Assembly (NCBI RefSeq): GCF_001426545.1
Contig: NZ_LMEZ01000009.1
Coordinates: forward strand, 186,001 to 250,000
Source: Mycobacterium sp. Root135
Lineage (GTDB): Bacteria > Actinomycetota > Actinomycetes > Mycobacteriales > Mycobacteriaceae
Reading direction: 5' to 3'
Length of the DNA: 64,000 nucleotides
Shown here piece after piece: positions 18,301 to 27,198 of the stretch. The position numbers and the translations under genes were made by a program. Numbering within the stretch: position 1 is the first letter of the stretch; each line of letters starts with the position of its first letter. The notes under the pieces are model-generated. The model searched no databases. It worked only from the letters and a program-made list of their open reading frames with translations, and was not told where the DNA came from.

Positions 18301-18986
18301 CGGGCATGGCGGTGGCCATGAAGGACCTCGAAATCCGCGGCGCGGGCAATGTTCTGGGCGCCGAGCAGTCAGGTCACGTGGCTGGCGTCGGCTTCGACCT
18401 CTACGTGCGGCTCGTCGGCGAGGCGGTCGAAGCCTATCGGGCCGTGGTCGACGGCAATACCGTTGCCGCCGTTGAGGAACCGAAGGACGTGCGGATCGAC
18501 CTGCCTGTCGATGCCAATCTGCCGCCGGAGTACATCGGCAGCGACCGGCTGCGCCTGGAGGGGTACCGCCGCTTGGCGGCCGCCCAGGACGAGGCCGCGA
18601 TCATCGGGGTCGTCGAGGAGCTGGTCGACCGGTACGGGCCGCTGCCCGAGCCCGCCCTGCTGCTGGTGGCGGCCGCCCGGCTTCGCCTGCTGTGCCGCCA
18701 GTACGGCGTGACCGAGGTGACGGCGTCCGCGACGACGATCCGCGTTACCCCGCTGACTCTGCTCGACTCTCAGCAGATGCGGCTCAAGCGGATGTATCCG
18801 TCGGCGACCTACCGTGCGACGACGTCGACCATCACGATCCCGATTCCGCGCGCCGAGGGTGGCATCGCCGCACCGCGGGTGCGCGACGCCGAGATGCTGC
18901 GCGTGGTGGCGGGTCTGCTGCTCGCGTTGGACGGAAGGCCCCAAACCGATTTCGACGTCATCGATCTGGGAGGTGCGGGCTCGTGA
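15354..18986 (+). CDS. mfd: Transcription-repair coupling factor
   Basis: A 1210-residue ATP-dependent DNA translocase that removes stalled RNA polymerase from lesions and recruits UvrA. In order: UvrB-like N-terminal region, RNA-polymerase-interacting domain (about 500-560, with LVVHDQHGIGRFV), helicase motif I GDVGYGKTEIA (about 665), DEEQRFG (about 770), SATPIPRTLEMS (about 800), and the LRGRVGRS motif VI (about 945), then a TRCF C-terminal domain. ATG 15354 is preferred over GTG 15345. The stop overlaps the mazG start by 4 bp. Confidence 0.97.
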   Translation: MTTSGHPHVQTPMAGLVRLALSDPGLAELTRRAGDATAELALVGPASARLFVAAAMADAGPLLVVAATGREADDLTAELRAVLGDAVAMFPSWETLPHERLSPGVETVGARMMVLRRLARPEDQRLGAPLRVVVTTVRSLLQPMAPDLADVDPVTLTVGEDAEFDSVLEQLVELAYTRVDMVGKRGEFAVRGGILDVFPPTAEHPVRVEFWGDEVSEMRMFSVADQRSIPDIAVDSVIALPCRELMLTDEVRKRAAALSLDQPHDDNRVTGTVSDMLAKLAEGIPSDGMEALLPVLRPTELSLLSDHLPAGAPVLVCDPEKVRTRAADLIKTGQEFLEASWSVAAMGADAPIDLEALGGSGFRELADVRANAAVGGHPWWTLSQLADGSATELDIRSAPSARGQQNNLDEMFAMLRAHVTTGGLAAVVTPGAGTAQRIVEQLGESDTPASMLAPGDVPKPGVVGVLKSPLRDGVVLPGANLVVITETDLTGNRAAATEGKRLAAKRRNVVDPLALAAGDLVVHDQHGIGRFVEMVERIIGGARREYLVLEYASAKRGGGSDKLFVPMDSLDQLSRYVGGVEPSLSKLGGSDWANTKTKARKAVREIAGELVTLYAKRQAAPGFAFGPDTPWQSEMEDAFGFTETVDQLTAITEVKSDMEKPVPMDRVICGDVGYGKTEIAVRAAFKAVQAGKQVAVLVPTTLLADQHLQTFSQRMAGFPVTVKGLSRFTDNAESRKVIEGMKDGSVDIVIGTHRLLQTGVTWKDLGLVVVDEEQRFGVEHKEHIKSMRTHVDVLTMSATPIPRTLEMSLAGIREMSTILTPPEERFPVLTYVGPHDDKQVGAALRRELLRDGQAFYIHNRVKSIDSAAARVRALVPEARVVVAHGQMPEEQLERTVEGFWNREFDILVCTTIVETGLDISNANTLIVERADTFGLSQLHQLRGRVGRSRERGYAYMLYPPEVPLTETAYDRLATIAQNNELGAGMAVAMKDLEIRGAGNVLGAEQSGHVAGVGFDLYVRLVGEAVEAYRAVVDGNTVAAVEEPKDVRIDLPVDANLPPEYIGSDRLRLEGYRRLAAAQDEAAIIGVVEELVDRYGPLPEPALLLVAAARLRLLCRQYGVTEVTASATTIRVTPLTLLDSQQMRLKRMYPSATYRATTSTITIPIPRAEGGIAAPRVRDAEMLRVVAGLLLALDGRPQTDFDVIDLGGAGS

Positions 18987-19939
18987 GCGCCGATGCGGTC
19001 GTGTCGACCGTCGTCCTCGTCGACCCGCGGCGTCCGGCGTCGATGCCCGTCGAGGCGGTCGCGCTGCTCGCCGGGGACGTGCAGTACACCGAGGAGATGC
19101 CGGTGCGGGTGCCGTGGTCGCTGCCCGCGGCCCGGCCGGTGTATCTCGGTGAGGACGCCCCCGTGCTGCTGTCGTCCGATCCGAACCACCCGGTGGTCAG
19201 GGCCCGACTGGCGGCAGGGGCGACGCTGATCTGCACGCCTGCACCGCCATCCGGTGAGCGCCTCGTCGACGCGGTGGCGATCATGGACACGCTGCGCACG
19301 GCGGGTCCGTGGGAGCGCGAGCAGACCCACGAATCGCTGCGCCGCTACCTGCTCGAGGAGACCTACGAGCTGTTCGACGCCGTGCGAAGCGGCGACGCCG
19401 ACGAGCTGTGCGAAGAGCTCGGTGACGTGTTGTTGCAGGTGCTGTTTCAGGCGCGGATCGCCGAGGACTCCTCGGAGTCGCCGTTCGGCATCGACGACGT
19501 CGCCGACGCGCTGGTGCGCAAGCTCGGCAACCGGGTGCCCGCAGTGCTTGCCGGAGAGGCGATTTCGCTGGACGACCAGCTGGCGCAGTGGGAAGAGCGC
19601 AAGGCCCTGGAAGTGAAGGTGAAGGCGCGCAATTCCGTCATGGACGACGTGCCCACCGCCCAGCCGGCGTTGGCGTTGGCGCAGAAGGTGATCGAGCGGG
19701 TCACCGCGGCCGGTCTGCCCGCCGATCTGATGCCCGAGGGTTTGACGGCGATCGGCGCGACCTACGGCAGCGACCCCGAGAATGCCGTCCGCGCACAGGC
19801 GTTGGACTTCGTCGACGTGGTCCGCACGGTGGAGCACAGCATCCTCGCGAGTCGGGGCGGCACCGATCTCGAGGATGCCCAGCTCGGCGCCGTCACCGAG
19901 GAGGAGTGGCGCGCGCACTGGCCCGCCGGCGACGGTTAG
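18983..19939 (+). CDS. mazG: Nucleoside triphosphate pyrophosphohydrolase MazG
   Basis: A 318-residue house-cleaning enzyme that hydrolyses NTPs/dNTPs, including oxidised ones, to monophosphates. The MazG core is at about residues 100-190, with the metal-binding EEXXE pattern in LLEETYELFDAV and ELCEELGDVLLQVLFQ. An N-terminal region of about 90 residues is characteristic of mycobacterial MazG. GTG 18983 overlaps the mfd stop (GTGA), coupling it to the repair factor, and the same order is found in M. tuberculosis. Confidence 0.93.
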   Translation: MSADAVVSTVVLVDPRRPASMPVEAVALLAGDVQYTEEMPVRVPWSLPAARPVYLGEDAPVLLSSDPNHPVVRARLAAGATLICTPAPPSGERLVDAVAIMDTLRTAGPWEREQTHESLRRYLLEETYELFDAVRSGDADELCEELGDVLLQVLFQARIAEDSSESPFGIDDVADALVRKLGNRVPAVLAGEAISLDDQLAQWEERKALEVKVKARNSVMDDVPTAQPALALAQKVIERVTAAGLPADLMPEGLTAIGATYGSDPENAVRAQALDFVDVVRTVEHSILASRGGTDLEDAQLGAVTEEEWRAHWPAGDG

Positions 19940-19955
19940 TTGGCGCCTGGGCTGC

Positions 19956-21383
19956 TCAGGCGGCGCCTGCCGACGCGTCGTGGTCCGGCGCGCTGGCGTG
20001 CGTCGGGCGGGAGTCCGAACCAGCGGGGGTATCGGCGGTCGCCTCCGCCCGGCCCGGTTGAGCGTCGTTCCCCGCAGACTGATCCTGCCCACGGCGTGCC
20101 GATGCATCGCCGGGCGACCCCGGCGGTGACGCGTCGGAATGCGACTGGGTTTCGGCGGGCTGCCGCTTGGTGTCTCGCGTGCCGTTGGTGTCCCGGGTGT
20201 CTTCGCTGCGATGAGCGGTGTCGGTTGTCGCTTGCACGGCGGGCGGGGTGGCCACCTGTTCGGTGACCAGGTCGCGTTGCGCCGCGGGCAGCTCTGGCGA
20301 GCTGGTAGGTACCCGGGCCTCGACCGGTGGCGGCGCTGGACGAGGAGTCCCGCCCCTGACGGCGTTGTTGATCCCCTCTCCGGCCGCGGTGATGAGATCG
20401 CCGACCACTTTGACGGGGTTGGCGGCCGGAATCAGGCCGAAGGAGTTCTGCGCCCCGTAGCCGACCGTGCGGTGGTAGCCGAGCTCCACCAGAACCCGCA
20501 GCGTCGGTTCTAGGAGATCCGCGACGGGGGTGGTGAACGCGCTGAGTCCCAACGTGTGGCCGGTGTCGCGGATCGCCTGGGCGAGCGGCAGCACCCTGGT
20601 AGGAATGGTGACGTAGGTGGTGTTGCCCACGATCTGGCGGTTGTCCGGGTCGTTGATCGCCGCCAGCAGGTCGGACTCGGAGTATCCGTCGCGCGTGGTG
20701 GTGTAGGAACCGTGAATGCCGATGCCGATCAACGTGTTCAGCATCGCCAGGGCGTTCAGCGGATAGGTCGGGAAGTCTGACGCGATGTCGTACTGGAAGG
20801 AGATGTCCGTGGTCACCGGGCCGCCGGTGTCGGCAGGCGAGGTGGTCGGCAGGTAGTCGACGACCGGGATGGTGATCGGGTAGAACCGTTGCAGGAAGCC
20901 ACCATTGGGCCGGTTCGGATTGCCGATGAGCACGAATTGCAGGCTGTCGGCGGCGACGGTCGGGTCGGCGGCCAGGATGCGCTTCTCCGCGGTGGCGACG
21001 GTGGCGCTTTGCGAATTGCCGAAGACGACCAGGGGTGCGCCGTCGTGGCCAAGGTAGCGGCGGACGTCGGCGTCGAGCATGCCCAGCCCGGTGGCCACCG
21101 AATCTCCGAACGTCATTCCGCCGGTGAAGAACGGCGAGAATTCCTCGGGGGTGACGGTCCCGTGCACTTGGCACGTGGCGACCGCGCACGCGGCGGCCTG
21201 GTTGAGGTAGAGCCGACTGACGGCGTCGAGGTAGCCGGGCACCTTGTTCGGGTCCGGTTGGCCGGTGCCGCCCATGACGAGTGCGGTCGCCGCGTGCGCG
21301 CCGGGCACGCTGGTGACGGCGACCAACACCACGCCGATCGACAACGCCAGCGCCGAACCGAATGACCTCCACAGCCGTGGCAT
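19956..21383 (-). CDS. PE-PPE domain secreted serine hydrolase
   Basis: A 475-residue protein with a signal peptide (about 1-30, ending GAHA), then a PE-PPE (PF08237-type) alpha/beta hydrolase domain (about 30-345). The nucleophile region is FGNSQSA (about residue 120), a GxSxS motif as in this family. There is no PE or PPE leader, so export is probably by Sec. The last 130 residues are a Pro/Thr/Ala/Asp-rich disordered tail. ATG 21383 was chosen at the start of the signal peptide; the longer frame upstream overlaps intergenic DNA and efeB. The likely substrates are ester lipids, by analogy only. Confidence 0.87.
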   Translation of the reverse strand: MPRLWRSFGSALALSIGVVLVAVTSVPGAHAATALVMGGTGQPDPNKVPGYLDAVSRLYLNQAAACAVATCQVHGTVTPEEFSPFFTGGMTFGDSVATGLGMLDADVRRYLGHDGAPLVVFGNSQSATVATAEKRILAADPTVAADSLQFVLIGNPNRPNGGFLQRFYPITIPVVDYLPTTSPADTGGPVTTDISFQYDIASDFPTYPLNALAMLNTLIGIGIHGSYTTTRDGYSESDLLAAINDPDNRQIVGNTTYVTIPTRVLPLAQAIRDTGHTLGLSAFTTPVADLLEPTLRVLVELGYHRTVGYGAQNSFGLIPAANPVKVVGDLITAAGEGINNAVRGGTPRPAPPPVEARVPTSSPELPAAQRDLVTEQVATPPAVQATTDTAHRSEDTRDTNGTRDTKRQPAETQSHSDASPPGSPGDASARRGQDQSAGNDAQPGRAEATADTPAGSDSRPTHASAPDHDASAGAA

Positions 21384-21459
21384 CGTTCCCCGTTCCGCCG
21401 CGTCTGCGGTTCGGCGGCGTAGCAGAGCGTACCGGCGTGGCCGCCCACCCCGGTCGGTT

Positions 21460-22776
21460 TCAGCCGAGCAGCGTGGAACCCCAGTAGGCCGACGTGTCAC
21501 CCTCGCGCAGCCCGGGCGGGCAGGCGAACAGGGCAGTGCCGGTGTGGGTGATGTACTCGTTGAGCGCGTCGCGTCGCGACAGTTCCATTTGCATGGGCAC
21601 GAACGACGTTCGGGCGTCGCGCACGAAGGCGATGAAGAACAGGCCGGCGTCGAGATGGCCGAAACCGTCTGTGCCGTCGGTGAAGTTGTACCCACGGCGC
21701 AGGATCTCGATGCCGTTGAGGTTCTCCTTCGACGCCAGCCGCACGTGGGCGTCCATGTCGATCAGCGGGGTGCCCTTCGAGCTCTTCGTGTTGAAGTCGA
21801 GGGCGGCGAACTCGTCGGCGTACCCGATCGGTGCACCGCTGCCCTTGAGGCGTCCGATGACCCGCTCCTGCTCCATGAGCGTGGTGCGGTCCCAGTTCTC
21901 GATGCGCATCCGGATGCGGCGGGTCACCAGGTAGGAACCGCCGGTCATCCACGCCGGGCCGTCGCCCTCGGCGACCCAGACGTTCTTGTCGAGCGCACCG
22001 GTGTCCTCGGCCTTGATGTTGGCCGTTCCGTCCTTGAACCCGAACAGGTTTCGTGGCGTGGCCTGATCGCGGGTGGTCGACGACGTGCGGCCGAAGCCCA
22101 GCTGCGAGTAGCGCACCGCCGCCGTGCCGAACGCGACGCGGGCCAGGTTGCGGATGGCGTGCACCGCGACCTGCGGGTCGTTCGCGCAGGCCTGGACGCA
22201 GATGTCGCCGTGACTCCTGGCCGGGTCCATCGTCTCGTTCGGGAACTTGGGCAGATCGATCAACGCTTCGGGTCGCTTGTCGGCGACGCCGAACCGGTCC
22301 TTGCCGTCCTTGGTGAAGAAGGTCGGTCCGAAGCCGACGGTGAGGGTCAGCTGCGATGCCGGAAGGCCAAGCGCCTCACCGGTGTCCGCGGGCGGGGCGT
22401 ACGGGTTGAGGCCGACGGCACCGTTGCTGACCGCTTCCTCGGCGAGCGTCAGACGCTCCGCCATCGCCGTCCACTCCTTGAGCATCGCCACGACGTCCTC
22501 ACGGTCGTCGGTGGTGACGTCGAAGGAGCAGAAGTGCATCCGGTCTTGCGCCGCGGTCACGATGCCCGCCTGACGCTCGCCGCGGAACGGCACCGCGCTT
22601 TGCAGCTCCTCGGTGGCGGTGCTCGACGCCGACGCGCGGCCGGCCAACGCACCTGCGCCCGCCGCGCCGACGACCGCGGCGGTGACTCCCGCCGCGCCGA
22701 ACAACCTTCGACGCGACAATGCGCCGGACGTCGAGTCCGGCGCATCGTCTGGGCGGTTACTGGCCTGCGATGACAC
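21460..22776 (-). CDS. efeB: Deferrochelatase/DyP-type peroxidase
   Basis: A 438-residue haem peroxidase of the EfeB type. A Tat signal (SRRRLFGAAG, about residues 21-30) directs the folded, haem-loaded protein outside. The DyP signature FGFKDGTANI (about 240) supplies the catalytic Asp, and the proximal His lies in the C-terminal half. EfeB oxidises Fe(II) or takes iron from haem for EfeUO. Its GTG start at 22776 overlaps the efeO end by 20 bp. Confidence 0.93.
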   Translation of the reverse strand: MSSQASNRPDDAPDSTSGALSRRRLFGAAGVTAAVVGAAGAGALAGRASASSTATEELQSAVPFRGERQAGIVTAAQDRMHFCSFDVTTDDREDVVAMLKEWTAMAERLTLAEEAVSNGAVGLNPYAPPADTGEALGLPASQLTLTVGFGPTFFTKDGKDRFGVADKRPEALIDLPKFPNETMDPARSHGDICVQACANDPQVAVHAIRNLARVAFGTAAVRYSQLGFGRTSSTTRDQATPRNLFGFKDGTANIKAEDTGALDKNVWVAEGDGPAWMTGGSYLVTRRIRMRIENWDRTTLMEQERVIGRLKGSGAPIGYADEFAALDFNTKSSKGTPLIDMDAHVRLASKENLNGIEILRRGYNFTDGTDGFGHLDAGLFFIAFVRDARTSFVPMQMELSRRDALNEYITHTGTALFACPPGLREGDTSAYWGSTLLG

Positions 22777-23929
22777 CCTGTACCTGGCTAACTTCCTTGC
22801 TCAAAGCGTCGATCGAGCGGGAGAGCTCCTGGCGCTGCGGTTCGGTCACGGTGTCGTACAACACGAATCCGTCGCCCTGGCGGTACTTCTGCAGCAGCGC
22901 TTCGGATTCGGTGAAGCGCTGGTCGACCTTCTTGCCGAGGTCGGGGTTGCGCTCGTCGAGGATCGGTCGCACCGAGGACACCGCGGTCTGCGAGCCCTGC
23001 AGGTTGGCCTCGAAGTCCCACAGGTCGGTGTGGCTGAAGATGTCCTCTTCACCGCTGATCTTGCTGGAGGCGATTTCGTCGAGCAAACCCTGTGCGCCGC
23101 CGGCGATCTGGGTGGAGTCGACGGTGAAGTCGGGTGCCTTCACGCCGTCGTTGAGCTCCTTGACGTCGGCGACCAGCTGATCGGCCAGTGCGTTGGCGTC
23201 GGGCTGGAGGCCGGTGACCCACAGCTGCTTCTCCAGGGCGTGGAAGCCGGTCCACTTCTGGCCGGGCTCCAGGTCCGCCTCGCGAAGGTCGATGCGCGGA
23301 TCGAGATCGTCGGGGAACGACTCGGCGACGGGCTCGATGCGCTCGTAGTACGTGCGGGCGATGGGGAACTGGGCCTTGGCGGCGTTGACGTCGCCCTTCT
23401 TGATCGCGGCGACGAACACGTCGACCGCCGGGATCAGGGCCTCGGTCTGGCTGTTCACGTACCGCTTGTAGTTGTCGGCGGCTTCCTTGAACTTGCCCTC
23501 GGTGTCGATCTGGACCGCGTCACCGGTGACGGTGAAGTCGCCACGGAGGCCGTCGCCGATCATGCCCGGCTTGCACGCGGTCTGGTACTTGCCCGGCTCG
23601 CTGAGCTGGACGATGAGCTTGCGCTCGAGTCCGGGGGAGATGTTTTCGACCTCGCCCATCACGCGGTCGCCCTCACCGTAGACGTAGAACTCGGTGACCT
23701 TGGTCCCGTTGTTGGTGATGACGAAGGTGCTTGGGCCGGTGCTGCTTTCGGTGCCCGACAGCTCGCACGTCGTGTCGGAGGCGTTCACCGTGATCTGCGC
23801 GGGCGCGTTGGCGCCGCTGCTGGCCGGAGTCTCGGCTTCCTTGGCCTGGCAACCCACCAGGGAGAGGCCCGTCATCAGGGCGGCCGCTGCGGCAGCGCCC
23901 GTCCTCGCAGTTAGAGGAGAGACGTTCAC
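22757..23929 (-). CDS. efeO: EfeO iron-binding lipoprotein (cupredoxin plus M75 domain)
   Basis: A 390-residue extracytoplasmic iron-binding protein. The leader ends at LVGC (about 24-27), indicating a lipoprotein. A cupredoxin-like domain (about 40-135) precedes an imelysin/peptidase-M75 domain (about 145-385) with the metal-binding HxxE in GFHALEKQLW. It collects ferrous/ferric iron for the EfeU permease. The GTG start at 23929 overlaps the efeU stop by 4 bp (GTGA). Confidence 0.93.
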   Translation of the reverse strand: MNVSPLTARTGAAAAAALMTGLSLVGCQAKEAETPASSGANAPAQITVNASDTTCELSGTESSTGPSTFVITNNGTKVTEFYVYGEGDRVMGEVENISPGLERKLIVQLSEPGKYQTACKPGMIGDGLRGDFTVTGDAVQIDTEGKFKEAADNYKRYVNSQTEALIPAVDVFVAAIKKGDVNAAKAQFPIARTYYERIEPVAESFPDDLDPRIDLREADLEPGQKWTGFHALEKQLWVTGLQPDANALADQLVADVKELNDGVKAPDFTVDSTQIAGGAQGLLDEIASSKISGEEDIFSHTDLWDFEANLQGSQTAVSSVRPILDERNPDLGKKVDQRFTESEALLQKYRQGDGFVLYDTVTEPQRQELSRSIDALSKEVSQVQGVIAGQ

Positions 23930-24885
23930 GTGTTGGACCTTTCGGATGCGGTGGGTCGCTCCGACTCAGGAGTGAGATCGGAACTGGTGGAAGGGGAGTC
24001 CGGCGTAGGAGTGCCAGCCGGCTTCGCGGGCGCCTTGGTGGGGCGCAGGAAGATGAGGAGGACGACGACGAGGTAGAACGCCCAGCCGAGGAACTGCAGC
24101 CAGGTCGGCGTCGGGGTGACGTTGAAGACGCCCTGGATGACCTGGCCGTACCAGGACGACCAGTCGAACCACGAGCTGATGTCGAACGGGCGACTGGTCA
24201 GGCCGGGCAGCCAGCCGACGGTCTGCAGCGCGCCGATGCCGTAGGACAGGATGCCCGCGGCGACGACGACGAGGAACGCGCCGGTGTAGGAGAAGAACTT
24301 CGCCAGGTTGATCCGCAACGCGCCCAGGTACATCGCGAAGGCGATCGCCACGGCGATGAGGACACCGATGATCAGACCCGTCAGCGGCCACAGCGTCTTG
24401 GCTTCTGCGAAGCCGACCATGAACAGTGCCGTCTCGACGCCCTCGCGGCCGACGGCCAGGAACGACAGTGACAGCACGGCGAACGCGCCCGCCTCGAGTG
24501 CCTTGGACATCTCGCCACGTAGCTGTCCGGACATGCCCGCGGCGGCCTTCTTCATCCAGAGCACCATCGTGGTGACGATGGCGACCGCGATCAGCGACGC
24601 GATACCGGCGATGGCCTCGGCGCCGAGTCCGGAGATGGTGTTCCTGCCGTACTGGATGGCGAGGAACACCGCGATGGTCATGACGATGGCCCCGCCGACG
24701 CCCAGCCAGACCCACTTGAGGGCATCGCGGCGGTCGGACTTGACCAGGAACGCCACCAGGATCGTGACGACGATGGCGGCTTCCAAGCCTTCGCGAACAC
24801 CGATCAGCGCGCTGCCGAAGAGTTGAGAGGTGACGCTGGGGCCCGCGGCCAGCAACGACACCGAGAGGTCTCCGACCGCGGTCAT
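23926..24885 (-). CDS. efeU: EfeU/FTR1 iron permease
   Basis: A 319-residue inner-membrane permease with seven predicted membrane segments. The REGLEA motif in the first segment (about residue 31) and REGVETALF (about 150) are the REXXE iron-ligand motifs of the FTR1 family. It is the first gene of efeUOB and lies 53 bp downstream of an IdeR-like box, so iron repression is likely. A Pro/Thr/Ser-rich C-terminal tail (about 290-319) is cytoplasmic or extracellular. Confidence 0.93.
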   Translation of the reverse strand: MTAVGDLSVSLLAAGPSVTSQLFGSALIGVREGLEAAIVVTILVAFLVKSDRRDALKWVWLGVGGAIVMTIAVFLAIQYGRNTISGLGAEAIAGIASLIAVAIVTTMVLWMKKAAAGMSGQLRGEMSKALEAGAFAVLSLSFLAVGREGVETALFMVGFAEAKTLWPLTGLIIGVLIAVAIAFAMYLGALRINLAKFFSYTGAFLVVVAAGILSYGIGALQTVGWLPGLTSRPFDISSWFDWSSWYGQVIQGVFNVTPTPTWLQFLGWAFYLVVVLLIFLRPTKAPAKPAGTPTPDSPSTSSDLTPESERPTASERSNT

Positions 24886-24937
24886 GCACTCGTCCTCGCT
24901 GCGAATGGGTTGTCACCCAAGTGTTGGCTAGCCATGG

Positions 24938-24957
24938 CTAGGTGTGGCTCACCTTAG
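24938..24957. promoter_or_regulatory. IdeR/DtxR-type iron box
   Basis: The sequence CTAGGTGTGGCTCACCTTAG matches the mycobacterial IdeR consensus (TTAGGTTAGGCTAACCTAA) at 14 of 19 positions and is itself a good inverted repeat (CTAGGTG/CACCTTAG). It lies 53 bp upstream of efeU and 103 bp upstream of the divergent transglycosylase gene. Iron-loaded IdeR would repress efeUOB. Confidence 0.7.
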
Positions 24958-25059
24958 CAAGCTGATAGCCGGAACGGCACGCCTCGCCAAACGCAGTGAA
25001 ACGGGGCAGTGCCGGACGCATGGGACGATGGCTGGAGTCCGAATGTTCGAGGGAGTCCG

Positions 25060-25791
25060 GTGTCGCCAGTGCGTTGGCTGCGGGCCGTCGCGGTTGTCGT
25101 CGCCACGGCCCTGCTGATGGCCTCATCGTGTTCGTGGCAGACCGGCATCCCGATCCCCGAGGGCGTCCCGCCTCCGCCGGGTGATCCGGTGCCGCAGGTC
25201 GACACGCACGCCAAGGGCCGACCCGCCGATCAGCTGAGCGAATGGGCCTCGGAGCGCTCGGCCGCGCTCGGCATCCCTGCGACGTCGCTGGAGGCCTACG
25301 CCTACGCGGCGCGCGTCGCCGAGGTCGAGAACCCGAAGTGCCACCTGGCCTGGACGACGCTCGCGGGCATCGGCATGGTCGAGAGCCATCACGGCACCTA
25401 TCGCGGTGCGACCGTCGCCCCCGACGGTGACGTCACCCCGCCGATCCGTGGTGTGCGACTCGACGGCTCGCTCGGCAACATGTCGATCCCGGACACCGAC
25501 GGCGGCGTGCTGGACGGCGATCCCCAGATGGACCGTGCGATGGGTCCCATGCAGTTCATCCCCGCGACGTGGGAGCTCTACGGCGTCGACGCCAACAACG
25601 ACGGCGTCGTGAGCGCCGACAACGTCGACGACGCGGCGCTGTCGGCGGCGGGATACCTGTGTTGGCGCGGCAAGGACCTCGCCACTCCTCGCGGTTGGAT
25701 GGACGCGCTGCGGGCCTACAACCTCTCCGACCAGTACGCCAGGACGGTGCGCGACTGGGCCACCGCCTACGCCGAAGGGCATTCCCTGTAG
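25060..25791 (+). CDS. lpqU: Lytic transglycosylase, LpqU-like
   Basis: A 243-residue exported peptidoglycan lyase. The leader contains a hydrophobic stretch and MASSC, a possible though weak lipobox. The transglycosylase (SLT-type) domain holds GIGMVESHHG with the catalytic Glu (about residue 110), AMGPMQFIPATWE (about 165) and a Ca-like DANNDG motif (about 182). GTG 25060 is supported by a GAGGGAG ribosome site 8 nt upstream. It precedes eno, as lpqU does in M. tuberculosis. Confidence 0.9.
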   Translation: MSPVRWLRAVAVVVATALLMASSCSWQTGIPIPEGVPPPPGDPVPQVDTHAKGRPADQLSEWASERSAALGIPATSLEAYAYAARVAEVENPKCHLAWTTLAGIGMVESHHGTYRGATVAPDGDVTPPIRGVRLDGSLGNMSIPDTDGGVLDGDPQMDRAMGPMQFIPATWELYGVDANNDGVVSADNVDDAALSAAGYLCWRGKDLATPRGWMDALRAYNLSDQYARTVRDWATAYAEGHSL

Positions 25792-25886
25792 CTCTCCCGG
25801 TGTCTGTTTCGGCGTGAGGAAACCGCACGCTCTAGGCTGTGTCCTTGCACGACCAGTCCGCAGCCAGCACCACCGAGGAGACGCCA

Positions 25887-27176
25887 GTGCCCGTCATCGA
25901 GCAGATTGCAGCGCGAGAAATTCTCGACTCCCGGGGCAACCCGACCGTGGAGGTCGAGGTGGCGCTCGACGACGGCTCCGCCGCCCGCGCCGCGGTCCCG
26001 TCCGGCGCGTCCACCGGTGAGCACGAGGCCGTCGAACTCCGTGACGGCGGCAGCCGCTACCTCGGCAAGGGCGTAGAAAAAGCAGTAAAGGCAGTCATTG
26101 ATGAGCTCGGCCCCGCCGTGATCGGTCTCAACGCCGACGACCAGCGGCTGGTCGACCAGGCGCTCCTCGACTGCGACGGAACGCCCGACAAGTCCCGCCT
26201 GGGCGCCAACGCGATCCTCGGGGTGTCGTTGGCCGTCGCGAAGGCCGCCGCCGACGCCGCAGGCCTGCCGCTGTTCCGCTACCTCGGTGGCCCGAACGCG
26301 CACATCCTGCCGGTGCCGATGATGAACATCGTCAACGGTGGCGCCCACGCTGACACCGGGGTCGACGTCCAGGAGTTCATGGTCGCGCCGATCGGTGCCG
26401 CGTCGTTCAAGGAGGCCCTGCGCTGGGGCGCCGAGGTGTACCACTCGCTGAAGTCGGTTCTCAAGAAGCAGGGGCTGGCCACCGGCCTCGGCGACGAGGG
26501 CGGTTTCGCACCGGACATCGCGGGCACCGTGGCCGCGCTCGACCTGATCAGCTCGGCCATCGAGGGTGCCGGCTTCAAGCTGGGCTCCGACGTCGCGCTG
26601 GCGCTCGACGTCGCCGCGACCGAGTTCTACACCGACGGCACCGGATACGCCTTCGAGAAGCAGAACCGCACCGCCGCGCAGATGACGGAGTTCTACGCGG
26701 GACTGCTCGACGCCTACCCGCTGGTGTCGATCGAGGATCCGCTGTCCGAGGACGACTGGGACGGCTGGGTGTCGCTGACCACCGCGATCGGTGACCGCAT
26801 CCAGATCGTCGGCGACGACCTGTTCGTCACCAACCCGGAGCGTCTGGAGGAGGGCATCGAGAAGGGTGCCGCCAACGCCCTCCTGGTCAAGGTCAACCAG
26901 ATCGGCACGCTCACCGAGACGCTGGACGCGGTGAACCTTGCGCACAGCAGCGGTTACCGCACCATGATGAGCCACCGCTCCGGCGAGACCGAGGACACCA
27001 CGATCGCCGACCTGGCCGTGGCGGTCGGCAGCGGGCAGATCAAGACCGGCGCGCCCGCCCGCAGCGAGCGCGTCGCCAAGTACAACCAGCTGCTGCGCAT
27101 CGAGGAGGAGCTCGGCGACGCCGCCCGCTACGCCGGCGACCTTGCGTTCCCGCGCTTCTCCGTCGAGACCAAGTAG
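25887..27176 (+). CDS. eno: Enolase
   Basis: A 429-residue glycolytic enzyme converting 2-phosphoglycerate to phosphoenolpyruvate. Seen are the N-terminal AREILDSRGNPTVEVEV, the active-site ATEFY, SIEDPLSEDDWDG and LVKVNQIGTLTET segments, and the C-terminal SHRSGETEDT. GTG 25887 is preceded by GAGGAG and gives the same length as the M. tuberculosis enzyme; an in-frame upstream extension is unlikely. Confidence 0.98.
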   Translation: MPVIEQIAAREILDSRGNPTVEVEVALDDGSAARAAVPSGASTGEHEAVELRDGGSRYLGKGVEKAVKAVIDELGPAVIGLNADDQRLVDQALLDCDGTPDKSRLGANAILGVSLAVAKAAADAAGLPLFRYLGGPNAHILPVPMMNIVNGGAHADTGVDVQEFMVAPIGAASFKEALRWGAEVYHSLKSVLKKQGLATGLGDEGGFAPDIAGTVAALDLISSAIEGAGFKLGSDVALALDVAATEFYTDGTGYAFEKQNRTAAQMTEFYAGLLDAYPLVSIEDPLSEDDWDGWVSLTTAIGDRIQIVGDDLFVTNPERLEEGIEKGAANALLVKVNQIGTLTETLDAVNLAHSSGYRTMMSHRSGETEDTTIADLAVAVGSGQIKTGAPARSERVAKYNQLLRIEEELGDAARYAGDLAFPRFSVETK

Positions 27177-27198
27177 CAGCGGTCGAAGTTCGTCGTTC

